Counted from the first letter of the stretch, positions 35,237 through 45,801 are shown. The stretch: 64,000 nucleotides of DNA from Nocardia nova (GCF_002933465.1 NZ_PSZE01000032.1:1-64000), one strand, 5' to 3'. The notes: generated by a model not told the origin, from the sequence alone. Translations and numbers: made by a program.

Positions 35237-36745
35237 GTGCCGGCGCAGTTGACGACCCGTGCCCAAGTCAACGGCTACCGGTTCCTGCTCAAGCGCTACG
35301 AGCACGCGCTCGTCCGGCGCGACGTGCGGATGCTGCACGATCCCATGCGCACCCAGTTCCGCTCGCTCGTGATCGGCGCCGTACTGGGACTGCTGGGCGT
35401 GGCGGGTGCGGCGATCCTCGCCTTCCTGCACCCGCAGGGCTCCGTGGGTGACTCGAAGATCGTGATGGGCAAGGATTCCGGTGCGCTCTACGTCCTCGTG
35501 GACGGAACGTTGCATCCGGTGCTCAACCTGGCCTCGGCGCGTCTCATCACCGGCACCGACGCCTCGCCGGCCTCGGTCAAGGACAGCAAACTGACCCAGC
35601 CGCGCGGTCCGCTGCTGGGCATTCCGGGCGCGCCCGGCGCCCTGCCCGGATCAGGGGAACCCCGGCGGTCCACCTGGACGATGTGCGACAACCTGCTGCC
35701 CTCCGCGACGGGTGGTGCGGTCGCGACGGGCCCGCTCACCACGGTGATCGCCGGGCCGCTGGACACTCCGGCCGGTGGCACCCGCGCGGTGCCGGCGCGC
35801 GCGGATCAGGCGCTGCTGGCCACCCACGGCGGTAAGACCTTCCTCGTCTACGACGGTAAGCGCGCCGAGATCGATCCCGGTGATTCCGTTCTGATCCGCT
35901 CCCTCGGATTGCGCGATCAGCGTCCGCGCCCGATCGGCGGTGCGTTGCTCGATGCCACCGAACCCGTTCCGCCGCTGACGGTTCCGGAGATCGACCGGCA
36001 CGGCGCGCCCGGTCCGGGCAAGCTGTCGGATGTGCCGGTCGGTGGTGTGATCCGAGTACACGGCGTGGACGCCGACGAGTTGTACGTGGTCCTCGCCGAC
36101 GGCGTGCAGCGGGTCACGCCGTTTGCCGCCGGCTTGATCCGCGACGCGAATTCCCAAGGGATGAACGAGATCTCGACCGTGCCGCCGGACCGCATCGTCG
36201 GTATTCCGGTTCTGCACCGGCTGCCGATCGACGATTTCCCGCAGCAGATTCCGTCCGTGCTCGCGCCCGACGCCGATCCGGTTGCCTGCCTGTCGTGGAC
36301 CCGCGCCGCCGACGATGCGCGCGCCACCGTGACCCTGCTCGCGGGCCGCGCATTGCCCCTGCCCGCGGATGCGGAGCCCGTCGTTCCGGCGACCGCCGAC
36401 GGCGCCGGCGATCGGATCGACGGCGTCTATCTGCGCCCGGGCACGGGGGAGTTCGTGCGGTCGGTCGGCGCGGAGCCGGGCGCGGTGAGCAACGGCCCGC
36501 TGTTCTATGTGGGCGACAACGGGATTCGATACGGCATCCCGGATGCCGACACCGCCAAGGTCCTCGGGATGCCGAAGACTCCGAAGCCGGCGCCGAAGCC
36601 GATCGTGGAGGCCTTGTCGGCGGGCCCGGCGCTGACCCGGCAGGACGCGTTGACGAGTCACGACAGCCTGCCGCAGTGTCCGGACGCGGGTCCGAGCGCG
36701 ACAGCGTGCGCCCGGCCGATCCCGCCGCCCGGTAAGATCAACTGA
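35237..36745 (+). CDS. eccB: ESX core protein EccB
   Basis: Codes for 502 residues. GTG 35237 is preferred because GGGAGG lies just upstream and the family begins with T-x-x-Q-V-N-G-Y-R-F. After this cytosolic QVNGYRFLLKRYEHALVRRD segment there is one transmembrane helix (~47-68, reading GLLGVAGAAILAFL) and a long periplasmic domain with R-repeats. EccB supports the pore complex and binds EccC. Length and order fit the family. Confidence 0.95.
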   Translation: MPAQLTTRAQVNGYRFLLKRYEHALVRRDVRMLHDPMRTQFRSLVIGAVLGLLGVAGAAILAFLHPQGSVGDSKIVMGKDSGALYVLVDGTLHPVLNLASARLITGTDASPASVKDSKLTQPRGPLLGIPGAPGALPGSGEPRRSTWTMCDNLLPSATGGAVATGPLTTVIAGPLDTPAGGTRAVPARADQALLATHGGKTFLVYDGKRAEIDPGDSVLIRSLGLRDQRPRPIGGALLDATEPVPPLTVPEIDRHGAPGPGKLSDVPVGGVIRVHGVDADELYVVLADGVQRVTPFAAGLIRDANSQGMNEISTVPPDRIVGIPVLHRLPIDDFPQQIPSVLAPDADPVACLSWTRAADDARATVTLLAGRALPLPADAEPVVPATADGAGDRIDGVYLRPGTGEFVRSVGAEPGAVSNGPLFYVGDNGIRYGIPDADTAKVLGMPKTPKPAPKPIVEALSAGPALTRQDALTSHDSLPQCPDAGPSATACARPIPPPGKIN

Positions 36746-36750
36746 TCGGC

Positions 36751-36776
36751 ACCGGCCGCCCGACGGGGCGACCGGT
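36751..36776. terminator. Bidirectional hairpin between eccB and eccA
   Basis: An inverted repeat of about 11 bp with one mismatch (accggccgccc with gggcgaccggt) lies six bases after the eccB stop and 21 bp from the end of convergent eccA. Confidence 0.5.
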
Positions 36777-36796
36777 ACGCCGGCCGCGGGTGCGGC

Positions 36797-38614
36797 TCAG
36801 CGCAACCCGCCGAGCACACCTTCCAGCGCCTTGGCCATATCGGCGCCTTCGATCCGCATGAGCACCGTCTCGTCCACCGCCGACAAGTCGATGGATTCGT
36901 CTGTGGCCAAACGGAATTCGCGCTCCTCCTCGGCGGCCTCGATCACGTTGCGGATGAAGCGGCCGTTACCGGCGAGGTCCACCGCCCGCCGCTGCTCACC
37001 GCTCTGGTCCACCACCTGGCGCTCGTAGAGCTCCCGGCACGCGGCCTGGAGCAGCTCCAGCGCATCCTCGGCGACCTCCGAATCCCGTTTGCTCGCAATG
37101 AACTGACCGATCCGGCCGAGTTCCTCGGGGGTGTAGGACTCGAACTTCACGCGCTTGGCGAAGCGGGACGCCAGACCGTCGTTGGAGGCCAGGAATCGAT
37201 CGATCTCGCCGTCGTAGCCGGCGATGATGACGATCAGCCGATCGCGGTCGTTCTCCATCCGGGCCAGCAGGGTGTCCACCGCCTCGCGGCCGAACGCGTC
37301 ACCGCCGGACAGGCCGGTCTGAATGAGTGTGTACGCCTCGTCGACGAACAGCACTCCGTCCATCGCGGAATCGATCAATTTATTTGTTTTTATCGCGGTG
37401 CTTCCCAAATGTTCACCGACGAAATCCGAACGCTTTACCTCTACCAGTCGATCGGTTTTCAACAAACCCAACCCACAGTAAATTTTTGCCACCACTCGGG
37501 CAATCGTCGTCTTACCGGTTCCTGGCGGTCCGGTGAACGCAAGGTGTTGTCCGCGTGGCGCGCTGGACATACCCTTCTCGGCTCGAATTTTCGCCAATTG
37601 CGCGGTGGCCTGGAGTTTCGCGACCTGAGTTTTCACCGCGGCCAGGCCGATCTGCTCATCCAGCTCGGCGCGGGCGACCTCGAGCAGGCGCTTGGCCCGA
37701 TCGCCGCGTTCCTCGGACTCGACCTGCTCGGCGGTGGGCGCCGAGGCCGGATCCCAGCGGTCGGTGCGCGCGTCGATCAATTCTTTCGAGGTCACCGTGA
37801 GGCGGTACTTGCGGTCGCGCATGGCCTGGGTGTTCGCGGCGAAATCCGGCGCCTCTGAGAACACCTTCTCGAACAGGGCCTGCGCCTCGTCCTCACGGCC
37901 CATCTCGCGCAGGCACAGCCCGCGGCAGAACCGGGCGGTGGTGGCCGCGGCCGGAATCGGGCCGCTCTCGGCGGCCTCCATCCGGCGGATCGCCTCGCCG
38001 AACAGGCCGAGCTGCGCACAGGCCGTGCCGACCATCACGTGCGCGCCCGCGGCCAGGTAGGAATCCTGCCAGTCCGCCGAACCGGCCAGCACCGTCATCA
38101 CATCCGGCCAGCGCTGCGTCGTGTAGTGCAGCAGGCCGCGGACGTACTGGCAGATCCGGTCGTCGAGGTCCTGATCGGGCTGCGACAGCAGGCCCGCGCG
38201 ATGCCGGGCCAGCTCGTCGAGCACCTGCTCGGCCTCGTCGTAGTCGCCGGCCGAAATCAGCTGGGTCGCCTGCGCGAGCCAGATCTCGGTGTATCCGGCC
38301 AGCGGATAGTCGATGTACTGGCCCACCACGAACCGGCCCGCCAGCTGCCGCGGCGCCAGACCGAGCCGGCGCTGCTCGCGGTAGAGGGTCGAGCCGCTGG
38401 TCTTGTAGAGGTTGAACACCACCTCGGGGGTGATCTCCCCGGCCGCGGCGCGGCCCAGCCAGGCGTCACACATGCCCGGATCCCATTCGGTGGCGCGCTG
38501 GAATGCGAGCTTCGCATATTCGAGATCGGGCGTGGATTCCTGGCCGTCGATAGCGATGCCCAATGACAATACGCCGGCATCGAAGGCGCGTTGTGCTTGG
38601 CGGTTGCCGGTCAT
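36797..38614 (-). CDS. eccA: ESX AAA+ ATPase EccA
   Basis: Codes for 605 residues. The N-terminal ~285 residues are TPR-like helices that bind substrates. A CbxX/CfqX-type AAA+ domain follows, with Walker A GPPGTGKT (362-369), Walker B VLFVDEAY (421-428) and a sensor arginine region SRFAKRVKF. EccA is cytosolic and is thought to strip EspG from PE-PPE cargo. The segment around Walker A to Walker B (37330-37545) is strikingly AT-rich with codons such as AAA, AAT, ATA and TTG, unlike the rest of the gene. Confidence 0.95.
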   Translation of the reverse strand: MTGNRQAQRAFDAGVLSLGIAIDGQESTPDLEYAKLAFQRATEWDPGMCDAWLGRAAAGEITPEVVFNLYKTSGSTLYREQRRLGLAPRQLAGRFVVGQYIDYPLAGYTEIWLAQATQLISAGDYDEAEQVLDELARHRAGLLSQPDQDLDDRICQYVRGLLHYTTQRWPDVMTVLAGSADWQDSYLAAGAHVMVGTACAQLGLFGEAIRRMEAAESGPIPAAATTARFCRGLCLREMGREDEAQALFEKVFSEAPDFAANTQAMRDRKYRLTVTSKELIDARTDRWDPASAPTAEQVESEERGDRAKRLLEVARAELDEQIGLAAVKTQVAKLQATAQLAKIRAEKGMSSAPRGQHLAFTGPPGTGKTTIARVVAKIYCGLGLLKTDRLVEVKRSDFVGEHLGSTAIKTNKLIDSAMDGVLFVDEAYTLIQTGLSGGDAFGREAVDTLLARMENDRDRLIVIIAGYDGEIDRFLASNDGLASRFAKRVKFESYTPEELGRIGQFIASKRDSEVAEDALELLQAACRELYERQVVDQSGEQRRAVDLAGNGRFIRNVIEAAEEEREFRLATDESIDLSAVDETVLMRIEGADMAKALEGVLGGLR

Positions 38615-38743
38615 ACGGACAGTCCCCTAAACGCGTGAATGTGCTAATTCTCGCTCAGCATACCGGCTGCCGTGACAGCCGATCTCGGTTAAGTTTGGAA
38701 CGTCGCAATACAGCGACGAAAATCGTAGGGAGTTCTGTAATCC

Positions 38744-40213
38744 GTGACCGAGTCGTCGAGCAGCGGCGTGGGGGCCGTTGACCCGGAATTGTGCCGAGTG
38801 TCGGTGATCGGCGGAAATACTCAACTCGATGTGGGCCTGCCCGCGACCGTGCCGGTCGCGGCGTACATCACCGACCTGGTCGAGCTGATCGATTCCCGCA
38901 ATCCCGACCTGACCGAACACGACGAGGGCGCGCCCGTGCGCGCACAGCACTGGACGCTGGCGCGGATCGGCCGCGATCCCATTCCGCCGCACCAATCGCT
39001 CACCGACGCAGAGGTTTTCGACGGCGAGTTGCTGGTGTTGCGCTCGGTGACCGCCAAGGAGGCGCCCGCGCTCTTCGACGATGTGATCGACGCGGTCTCG
39101 CGGCTCACCGCCGAATCGGGCAACGCCTGGTCACCGTCGGCGGCGCGGCGAATGGGATTGGGCGCCGGGCTGATCGCGGTACTCGTCGCGGTGGCGGTCC
39201 TGGTGTCCGGTAAGGGCACCGGCATCTGGAACGGATTCATCGCGCTCGGCGCTGGTGTGCTCGCCGCCGGCGCCGCGGTGATCGTCGCGCGCCGCTATCG
39301 GGCGGAGCGCGCGACCGCGAACGTGTTGTCGCTGTTCGCGATTGCGCTGCTGGGCGCGAGCGCGGGCCTGCTCACACCGGGCCGGGTGGGGTCACCGCAC
39401 GTCCTGTTCTCGGCGGTGGCGGCACTGGTGGTGGCGCTGGCGCTGTATTCGATGACCCGCGCCGGATCGCTCGTGGTGGCCGCGGTGGTCACCAGCGCCG
39501 CGGTGCTCGCGGTCGCCGCGGCCGTACGGATGGTGTGGGACTTCGACATCGCGAAGATCGCCGTCGGCGTGCTGATCGCCGGGCTGGTGCTGATCACAAT
39601 GGCTCCCCGGGCGGCCGTCGCCGCGGCGCGCCTGCCGGTACCCCCGGTGCCGACCGCCGGTGGAGCCATCGACCCCACCGATCACGAGCCGCGCCCGACC
39701 ATCGCCGATATCGGCGTCATCGGCGCGACCGCGCTGCCCTCGGCGGCCGGGCTGGAACGCCGAGCCCACGCGGCCAATCAGTACCAGTCCGGAGTCATCG
39801 TGGGCGCCACGCTCGCAGCGGGTTTCGGCGCCGTCCTGGGTGCCGACCCGCTGGGCGGGGCGCGCTGGCAGGGGTTGGTGCTGGCGGCGATCACCGCGGT
39901 GGTGCTGTGCCTGCGTGGCCGGGCGTACGCGGATCTCACCCAAGCGTCGACGATGATCGCGGGCGGCACCGCGCTGGCGCTCGCCGTCACCAGCGGAGCC
40001 GCTGTGGCCCACGAGGATTGGCGCGCCGTCGGTGCGGGCCTGTTGCTGATCGTCGCCGCGGCGGTGGTCGCCTTCGGTGTGCTCGGGCCTCGCGCGGACG
40101 TGTCGCCGGTGGTGCGGCGGGCGATCGAGATCGTCGAGTACCTGCTGATCATCGCCATCGTGCCGCTGTCGCTGTGGCTGATGGATGTCTATTCGGCCGC
40201 CCGGAACATCTGA
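38744..40213 (+). CDS. eccD: ESX membrane channel protein EccD
   Basis: Codes for 489 residues from GTG 38744. The N-terminal ~90 residues are a ubiquitin-like domain (CRVSVIGGNTQLDVGLPA and onward), followed by about eleven hydrophobic spans from residue ~145 to the end. EccD dimers make the largest part of the ESX membrane pore. It starts the eccD-mycP-eccC operon. Confidence 0.95.
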   Translation: MTESSSSGVGAVDPELCRVSVIGGNTQLDVGLPATVPVAAYITDLVELIDSRNPDLTEHDEGAPVRAQHWTLARIGRDPIPPHQSLTDAEVFDGELLVLRSVTAKEAPALFDDVIDAVSRLTAESGNAWSPSAARRMGLGAGLIAVLVAVAVLVSGKGTGIWNGFIALGAGVLAAGAAVIVARRYRAERATANVLSLFAIALLGASAGLLTPGRVGSPHVLFSAVAALVVALALYSMTRAGSLVVAAVVTSAAVLAVAAAVRMVWDFDIAKIAVGVLIAGLVLITMAPRAAVAAARLPVPPVPTAGGAIDPTDHEPRPTIADIGVIGATALPSAAGLERRAHAANQYQSGVIVGATLAAGFGAVLGADPLGGARWQGLVLAAITAVVLCLRGRAYADLTQASTMIAGGTALALAVTSGAAVAHEDWRAVGAGLLLIVAAAVVAFGVLGPRADVSPVVRRAIEIVEYLLIIAIVPLSLWLMDVYSAARNI

Positions 40214-40220
40214 TCGGGCG

Positions 40221-41714
40221 ATGGCTGTGCTGCGCTACGGAAGGGATTGTCCGGTAGCGGGTTTCGCGCGCGGAGCGGCTCGCCGGTTGCGCGTGGCCGC
40301 TGCCGCGGCGGTACTCGGCGCGTCGCTGCTCGGCGGCGGTCCCGCGACCGCGGTCGCCCCGCCGGCGATCGACGAGGGCGCCCTCGGGCAGGCGCTGGCC
40401 GTCAACGCGAAGAACGGTCCGCCGGACCAGACCGAGAAGCGCGCGGTCTGCGCCGAACCGTATCTGACCGGAGCGATTCCGCGGGATCCACCCTTGCCCC
40501 AGCGGATTCTCGATCTGGACCGGGCCTGGAAGTTCAGTCGCGGCGCCGGGCAGAAGGTCGCCGTGATCGACACCGGGGTGAACCGCCATCCGCGCCTGCC
40601 GGACCTGCAGCCCGGCGGCGACTTCGTAACCGCCGGCGACGGCACCGAGGACTGCGACGGCCACGGCACCCTGGTCGCCGGATTGATCGCCGCGCGCCCC
40701 AGCCCTGCCGACGCCTTCTCCGGGGTCGCCCCGGAGGCGCAGATCCTGGCTATCCGGCAGCTGAGCCTGCAGTACGAGGCGAAGAACCGCAACAACGACG
40801 CGACCGGCAAGGTCGCCGCCGGCGGATACGGTGACGTGCTGACGATGGCGGCCGCCGTGGTGCGCGCGGTCGACATGGGCGCCACCGTGATCAACATCTC
40901 CGAAGTGTCCTGCAGCCCAGCCGGTTCCGAAACCGCCGACGGCGCATTGGGCGCGGCGGTGAAGTACGCCGCCGATCACAATGTCGTGGTGGTCGCCGCG
41001 GCGGGAAATCTCGACCAGTCCGCCTGCTCGGCCCAGAACGACACCAGCGGCTGGAACGGGGTGCGCACCGTCATCAGCCCGGCGTGGTTCTCCTCGTACG
41101 TGCTCTCGGTCGCCTCGACCGATCCGGACGGTGCGACTTCGCCGTTCTCGATCCACGGCCCATGGGTGGGCGTCGCCGCGCCCGGCCGGTCGATCATCTC
41201 CCTCGACAGCAAGCCGGGCGGAACCGGCCTGGTCGACACCGAACACGGTGACGAGGGACCGCTGACCATCGACGGGACCAGCTTCTCGGCGGCCTTCGTT
41301 TCAGGTCTGGCGGCGTTGGTACGCAGCAGATTTCCGGAGCTGAGCGCGGCGCAGGTGATCGATCGGATCGAGCGGACCGCGCACAACCCCGGTGCCGACC
41401 GCGACGATCGGGTCGGATTCGGCCTCGTCGATCCGCTGGCGGCGCTCACCACGCAGCTGCCGCCGCCACCGGGGAAGGCCGCGCAGGTGCCACGGGCGAT
41501 CGCGCCGCCCGCCCCGGATCCGGGCCCCGATCCGCTGCCGCGCCGGGTGGCGATCATCGGCTCCGGTGCGTTGCTGGCCCTGCTGGCCGTCGGCTGGGCC
41601 GCCGCCCTTCCCTACCGGCGCAGGCGACCCGAACCGGTCGCCGACGATCCGGCCGCCGGATACCTTTCCGCCACCCCGGCTCCCCCCGGGACCGACTCGC
41701 CTCGAGGAGAGTAG
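40221..41714 (+). CDS. mycP: Mycosin, ESX subtilisin-like protease
   Basis: Codes for 497 residues from ATG 40221, seven bases after the eccD stop. A signal peptide covers ~1-45 (RR, then VAAAAAVLGASLLGGG). The catalytic set is D117 in VIDTGV, H148 in DGHGT and S354 in DGTSFSAA. A C-terminal transmembrane helix (~438-457) is followed by an Arg-rich cytosolic end, anchoring it to the membrane with the protease outside. Mycosins stabilise the ESX complex. The stop lies three bases before the eccC start. Confidence 0.95.
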   Translation: MAVLRYGRDCPVAGFARGAARRLRVAAAAAVLGASLLGGGPATAVAPPAIDEGALGQALAVNAKNGPPDQTEKRAVCAEPYLTGAIPRDPPLPQRILDLDRAWKFSRGAGQKVAVIDTGVNRHPRLPDLQPGGDFVTAGDGTEDCDGHGTLVAGLIAARPSPADAFSGVAPEAQILAIRQLSLQYEAKNRNNDATGKVAAGGYGDVLTMAAAVVRAVDMGATVINISEVSCSPAGSETADGALGAAVKYAADHNVVVVAAAGNLDQSACSAQNDTSGWNGVRTVISPAWFSSYVLSVASTDPDGATSPFSIHGPWVGVAAPGRSIISLDSKPGGTGLVDTEHGDEGPLTIDGTSFSAAFVSGLAALVRSRFPELSAAQVIDRIERTAHNPGADRDDRVGFGLVDPLAALTTQLPPPPGKAAQVPRAIAPPAPDPGPDPLPRRVAIIGSGALLALLAVGWAAALPYRRRRPEPVADDPAAGYLSATPAPPGTDSPRGE

Positions 41715-41716
41715 GC

Positions 41717-44700
41717 ATGTCCACCGACGGATTCGTGCGCCGACCGCGGATCGCCCCGCCGCGGGCACCGGGCGGGGAGGTGGCGCTGACCGCCCCGCCG
41801 GAGATACCGCGGCCGGTGCCACCCGCTCTGCTGATGCGGCTCATGCCCGTGGTCATGGTGGTCGCGGTGGTCGGCATGCTCGCGATGATGGTGATGATGG
41901 GGCGCAATCTGCTCGCCAACCCCTTCATGTTGATGTTTCCGATGATGATGCTGATGTCGATGGTCGGGATGATGGCGGGAATGCGTGGCTCGGGCGGCCC
42001 CAAGCGCGCCGCCGAACTGAACGAGGAACGCAAGGACTACTTCCGCTACCTCGACCAGGTCCGCCGCGACGTCCGCAAAACCGGTGGCGCACAGCTGCAA
42101 TCGCTGATCTGGAGCCATCCGGAACCGGCCGATCTGCGCGCGGTGGCCGGCACCCGCCGGATGTGGGAACGCCGCCCCAACGACCCGGATTTCGGGCATG
42201 TGCGCGTCGGTGTCGGCAGTCACCGGCTGGCCACCAAACTGGCCCGCCCGGAGACCGGTCCGCTCGAGGACCTCGAGCCGGTGTCCACGGTGGCGCTGCG
42301 CCGCTTCGTGCGCACCCATTCGGTGGTGCACGGCCTGCCCACGGCCCTGTCGCTGCGTGCGTTCCCGGCGATCAACGTCGAGGGCCGCCCGGACGAGACG
42401 CGCATGCTGGTGCGCGCCATGCTGATGGAATACGTGACCTTTCACGGCCCCGACCACGCCGCGGTCGCGATCATCTGCGCCGACCCGGACGCCGAGGCCT
42501 GGTCGTGGGCGAAATGGCTTCCGCACCTGCAGCATCCGGTCGACCGCGACGGCATGGGCGCGGCCCGGATGATGTATCGCTCGCTGGCCGAACTGGAGAC
42601 CTCCATGGCGGCCGAACTGCTCGAGCGCGGCCGGTTCATGCGCAACGCCCAGCCCACGGCCGGGCGCATCCATTTGCTGGTCATCATCGACGACGGCTAT
42701 GTCAGCGGTACCGAGCGGATCGTCAGCGACGCGGGCCTGGACTCGGTCACGGTGCTCGACCTCACCGCGCCGCAGGCCGGGCTCGCGGTGCGCCGCGGTC
42801 TGCAACTGGTGGTCGCCGACGGTACCGTCGCCGCGAGATCTGCCGCGGGCGTGGAACAATTCGCCACGTCCGACCCGGTGACGATCGCCGAAGCGCAGAC
42901 GCTGGCGCGGGCGCTGGCCCGCTATCGGGTGGCCACCGCGGCGCAGATCGTGAGCCTCGGCGACGAATCGCGAGCCGTGCCCGGCCTGATGGAGCTGTTG
43001 AAGATTCCCGATGCCGCGCAGATCGATCCGGCGTCGGTGTGGCGCCCGCGCAACGATCGCGAGCGGCTGCGCGTGCCGATCGGTATCACTCCCGACGGCA
43101 CCCCGGTCGAGATCGACATCAAGGAGTCGGCCGAAAACGGTATGGGACCGCACGGATTGTGCATCGGCGCAACGGGTTCGGGTAAGTCCGAATTCCTGCG
43201 CACCCTGGTGCTGTCCATGGTGACGACCCATTCGCCGGATCAGCTGAACATGGTGCTGGTCGACTTCAAGGGTGGCGCCACCTTCCTCGGACTCGAATCG
43301 CTCGCGCACGTCGCCGCGGTGATTACCAACCTGGAGGAGGAGATCGCGCTTGTCGACCGCATGAAGGACGCGCTGTCGGGTGAGATGACCCGGCGCCAGG
43401 AACTGCTCCGCTCGGCCGGAAACTTCGCCAACGTCACCGAATACGAGCGAGCCCGCGCGGCCGGCGCGGCGCTGGATCCGCTGCCCGCACTGTTCATCAT
43501 CGTCGACGAGTTCTCCGAACTGCTCTCGCAGAAACCGGATTTCGCGGATTTGTTCGTCATGATCGGCCGCCTCGGCCGCTCCTTGCGCGTCCACCTGCTG
43601 CTGGCCTCGCAGCGGCTCGAGGAGAACAAACTTCGCGGCCTCGACTCGCACTTGTCCTACCGGATCGGCCTGCGCACCTTCTCCGCGAACGAATCGCGCG
43701 CGGTGCTCGGCATCACCGACGCCTACCACCTGCCGAGTGTGCCGGGCTCGGCGTACCTCAAAAGCGATGCCGACGATCCGCTGCGGTTCAACGCCTGCTA
43801 CGTCTCCGGCGCCTACGAATCGCCCGCGGGCAACGCGCCCGGGCGCACCGGCGGCGGGCAGCGCGGGGGCGGGCAGGAGCCGGTGGTCTTCACCGCGGCG
43901 CCGGTCCCGGTGCGCACACCGGTGGCGGCCACCCAGGCGCGCGGGCCGCTCGGCCGCCCCGAACTTCCGCCGCCGCCCGGCTCACCCGAGGCGGAGCTGG
44001 AACTGCCGCCCGGCACCCCCGCCGAAACGGTGCCCAAGACACTGCTCAACGTGGTCGTGGACCGGCTGCGCGGTCACGGCCGCCCGGCCCACGAGGTGTG
44101 GCTGCCTCCGCTGGACGAATCACCGTCGGTGGACATGCTGCTACCGGACCCGGACTGGCGCTCGCCGGTGAACCGGCACGGCCGGTTGTGGTGGCCGATC
44201 GGTGTGATCGACAAGCCCTATGAGCAGCGCCGCGATGTGCTGATCGTGGATCTGTCGGCGGGGCAGGGCAATCTGGCCGTGGTCGGCGGTCCGCAGTCCG
44301 GTAAGTCGACCACGCTGCGTTCGATCATCATGGCGGCCGCGGCCACCCACACGCCGGAGCAGGTGCAGTTCTACTGTCTGGACTTCGGTGGTGGCACGCT
44401 GGCGGGTCTGTCCGACATCCCGCATGTCGGCTCGGTGGCCGGGCGCATGGATGTCGACCGGGTGCGCCGCACCGTCGCCGAGATGGTGACCCTGCTGCAC
44501 CAGCGCGAGGAGCGGTTCCGGGAGCTGGGCATCGAGTCGATCCACGAATTTCGCCGCCGCAAAGCCGAACTGGCACAGCGGAGTCCGGCCGAACAAGCGG
44601 CGGACCCGCTGTCGCAGGATCTGTTCGGTGACGTCTTCCTGGTGGTCGACGGCTGGGCGACCATCCGCGCCGAATTCGACGTACTGGAACCGGCCTTCAA

Positions 44701-45799
44701 CGCACTGGCCGCGCAGGGTCTGTCCTACGGCATCCACCTCATGATCGGGGCCACCCGCTGGGGCGAGATCCGCCCGGCGGTCAAGGATCTCGTCGGCACC
44801 CGGCTGGAACTGCGCCTCGGCGACCCCAGCGACTCCGAAATGGACCGCCGTACCGCGGTGCTGGTACCGGTGGGCCGCCCCGGCCGCGGTCTGACGCCGG
44901 AGAAGTTGCATATGCTCGTCGCCCTGCCGCGCCTGGATTCCAGCTCCGATCCGGCGACTCTCTCCGACGGAATCGCGCTGGCGCGCGGCCAGTTCGCCGA
45001 GCTGTACGGCGATCGGCGCGCACCCGCGGTCCGCATGTTGCCGCTGCGGGTGCCGCGTGAACAGGTGCTCGCCGAGGCCGCGAAGCGCGGGATCGAATGC
45101 AGCGCCACTCGGGTAGTCGTCGGCCTCGGCGAGAACGAATTGACACCGCTGGTCATGGATTTCGACGCCCAGCCGCACCTGATGGCCTTCGCCGACGTGG
45201 AATGTGGCAAGACCACGCTGCTGCGCAACATCGTGCTCGGCATCACCGAGAATTCGACGGCCGAGCAGGCGCGCATCATCCTGATCGATTACCGGCGCAC
45301 CATGCTCGGTGTTCTGGAGGGGCAGCAGCTCGCCGGCTACTCCACCTCCGGCCAGACGTCGTTCGACATGATCAAGGAGGTCGCCGCCTATCTGCGGCAA
45401 CGGATTCCGGGTTCGGACATCACCCCGCAGCAGTTGCGCGACCGCAGTTGGTGGACCGGGCCGGAGATCTACATCGTGGTCGACGACTACGACATGGTCG
45501 CCACCGGTACGGGCAATCCGCTCGAACCGCTGCTGGAATTCATTCCGCAGGCCCGCGATATCGGTATGCACCTGATCGTGGCGCGGCGCTCCGGCGGTGC
45601 CTCGCGGGCGCTGTACGACAAAGTGCTGGGCATGATGAAGGACCTGTCGGTCGACGCGCTGCTGATGTCGGCGCCCAAGGACGAGGGCAAATTGCTCGGC
45701 GACGTGCGGTCGGCCAAGCTGGCACCGGGCCGGGGCACGCTCGTATCCCGTGCCCGGGACAACGAAATGGTGCAGGTGAGCTATCTGCCGCCGGTCTGA
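41717..45799 (+). CDS. eccC: ESX motor ATPase EccC (fused EccCa/EccCb)
   Basis: Codes for 1360 residues. Two transmembrane helices lie at ~38-85, followed by a DUF region and three FtsK/SpoIIIE ATPase domains with P-loops near residues 483 (GATGSGKS), 855 (GGPQSGKS) and 1157 (DVECGKTT). The first domain is the active one in studied systems; the third binds the export signal of EsxB. ESX-1 of mycobacteria splits this protein into two chains, whereas here it is one, as in ESX-2, -3 and -5. Runs of Met near the membrane segments are unusual but are seen in relatives. Confidence 0.95.
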   Translation: MSTDGFVRRPRIAPPRAPGGEVALTAPPEIPRPVPPALLMRLMPVVMVVAVVGMLAMMVMMGRNLLANPFMLMFPMMMLMSMVGMMAGMRGSGGPKRAAELNEERKDYFRYLDQVRRDVRKTGGAQLQSLIWSHPEPADLRAVAGTRRMWERRPNDPDFGHVRVGVGSHRLATKLARPETGPLEDLEPVSTVALRRFVRTHSVVHGLPTALSLRAFPAINVEGRPDETRMLVRAMLMEYVTFHGPDHAAVAIICADPDAEAWSWAKWLPHLQHPVDRDGMGAARMMYRSLAELETSMAAELLERGRFMRNAQPTAGRIHLLVIIDDGYVSGTERIVSDAGLDSVTVLDLTAPQAGLAVRRGLQLVVADGTVAARSAAGVEQFATSDPVTIAEAQTLARALARYRVATAAQIVSLGDESRAVPGLMELLKIPDAAQIDPASVWRPRNDRERLRVPIGITPDGTPVEIDIKESAENGMGPHGLCIGATGSGKSEFLRTLVLSMVTTHSPDQLNMVLVDFKGGATFLGLESLAHVAAVITNLEEEIALVDRMKDALSGEMTRRQELLRSAGNFANVTEYERARAAGAALDPLPALFIIVDEFSELLSQKPDFADLFVMIGRLGRSLRVHLLLASQRLEENKLRGLDSHLSYRIGLRTFSANESRAVLGITDAYHLPSVPGSAYLKSDADDPLRFNACYVSGAYESPAGNAPGRTGGGQRGGGQEPVVFTAAPVPVRTPVAATQARGPLGRPELPPPPGSPEAELELPPGTPAETVPKTLLNVVVDRLRGHGRPAHEVWLPPLDESPSVDMLLPDPDWRSPVNRHGRLWWPIGVIDKPYEQRRDVLIVDLSAGQGNLAVVGGPQSGKSTTLRSIIMAAAATHTPEQVQFYCLDFGGGTLAGLSDIPHVGSVAGRMDVDRVRRTVAEMVTLLHQREERFRELGIESIHEFRRRKAELAQRSPAEQAADPLSQDLFGDVFLVVDGWATIRAEFDVLEPAFNALAAQGLSYGIHLMIGATRWGEIRPAVKDLVGTRLELRLGDPSDSEMDRRTAVLVPVGRPGRGLTPEKLHMLVALPRLDSSSDPATLSDGIALARGQFAELYGDRRAPAVRMLPLRVPREQVLAEAAKRGIECSATRVVVGLGENELTPLVMDFDAQPHLMAFADVECGKTTLLRNIVLGITENSTAEQARIILIDYRRTMLGVLEGQQLAGYSTSGQTSFDMIKEVAAYLRQRIPGSDITPQQLRDRSWWTGPEIYIVVDDYDMVATGTGNPLEPLLEFIPQARDIGMHLIVARRSGGASRALYDKVLGMMKDLSVDALLMSAPKDEGKLLGDVRSAKLAPGRGTLVSRARDNEMVQVSYLPPV

Positions 45800-45801
45800 G
45801 G

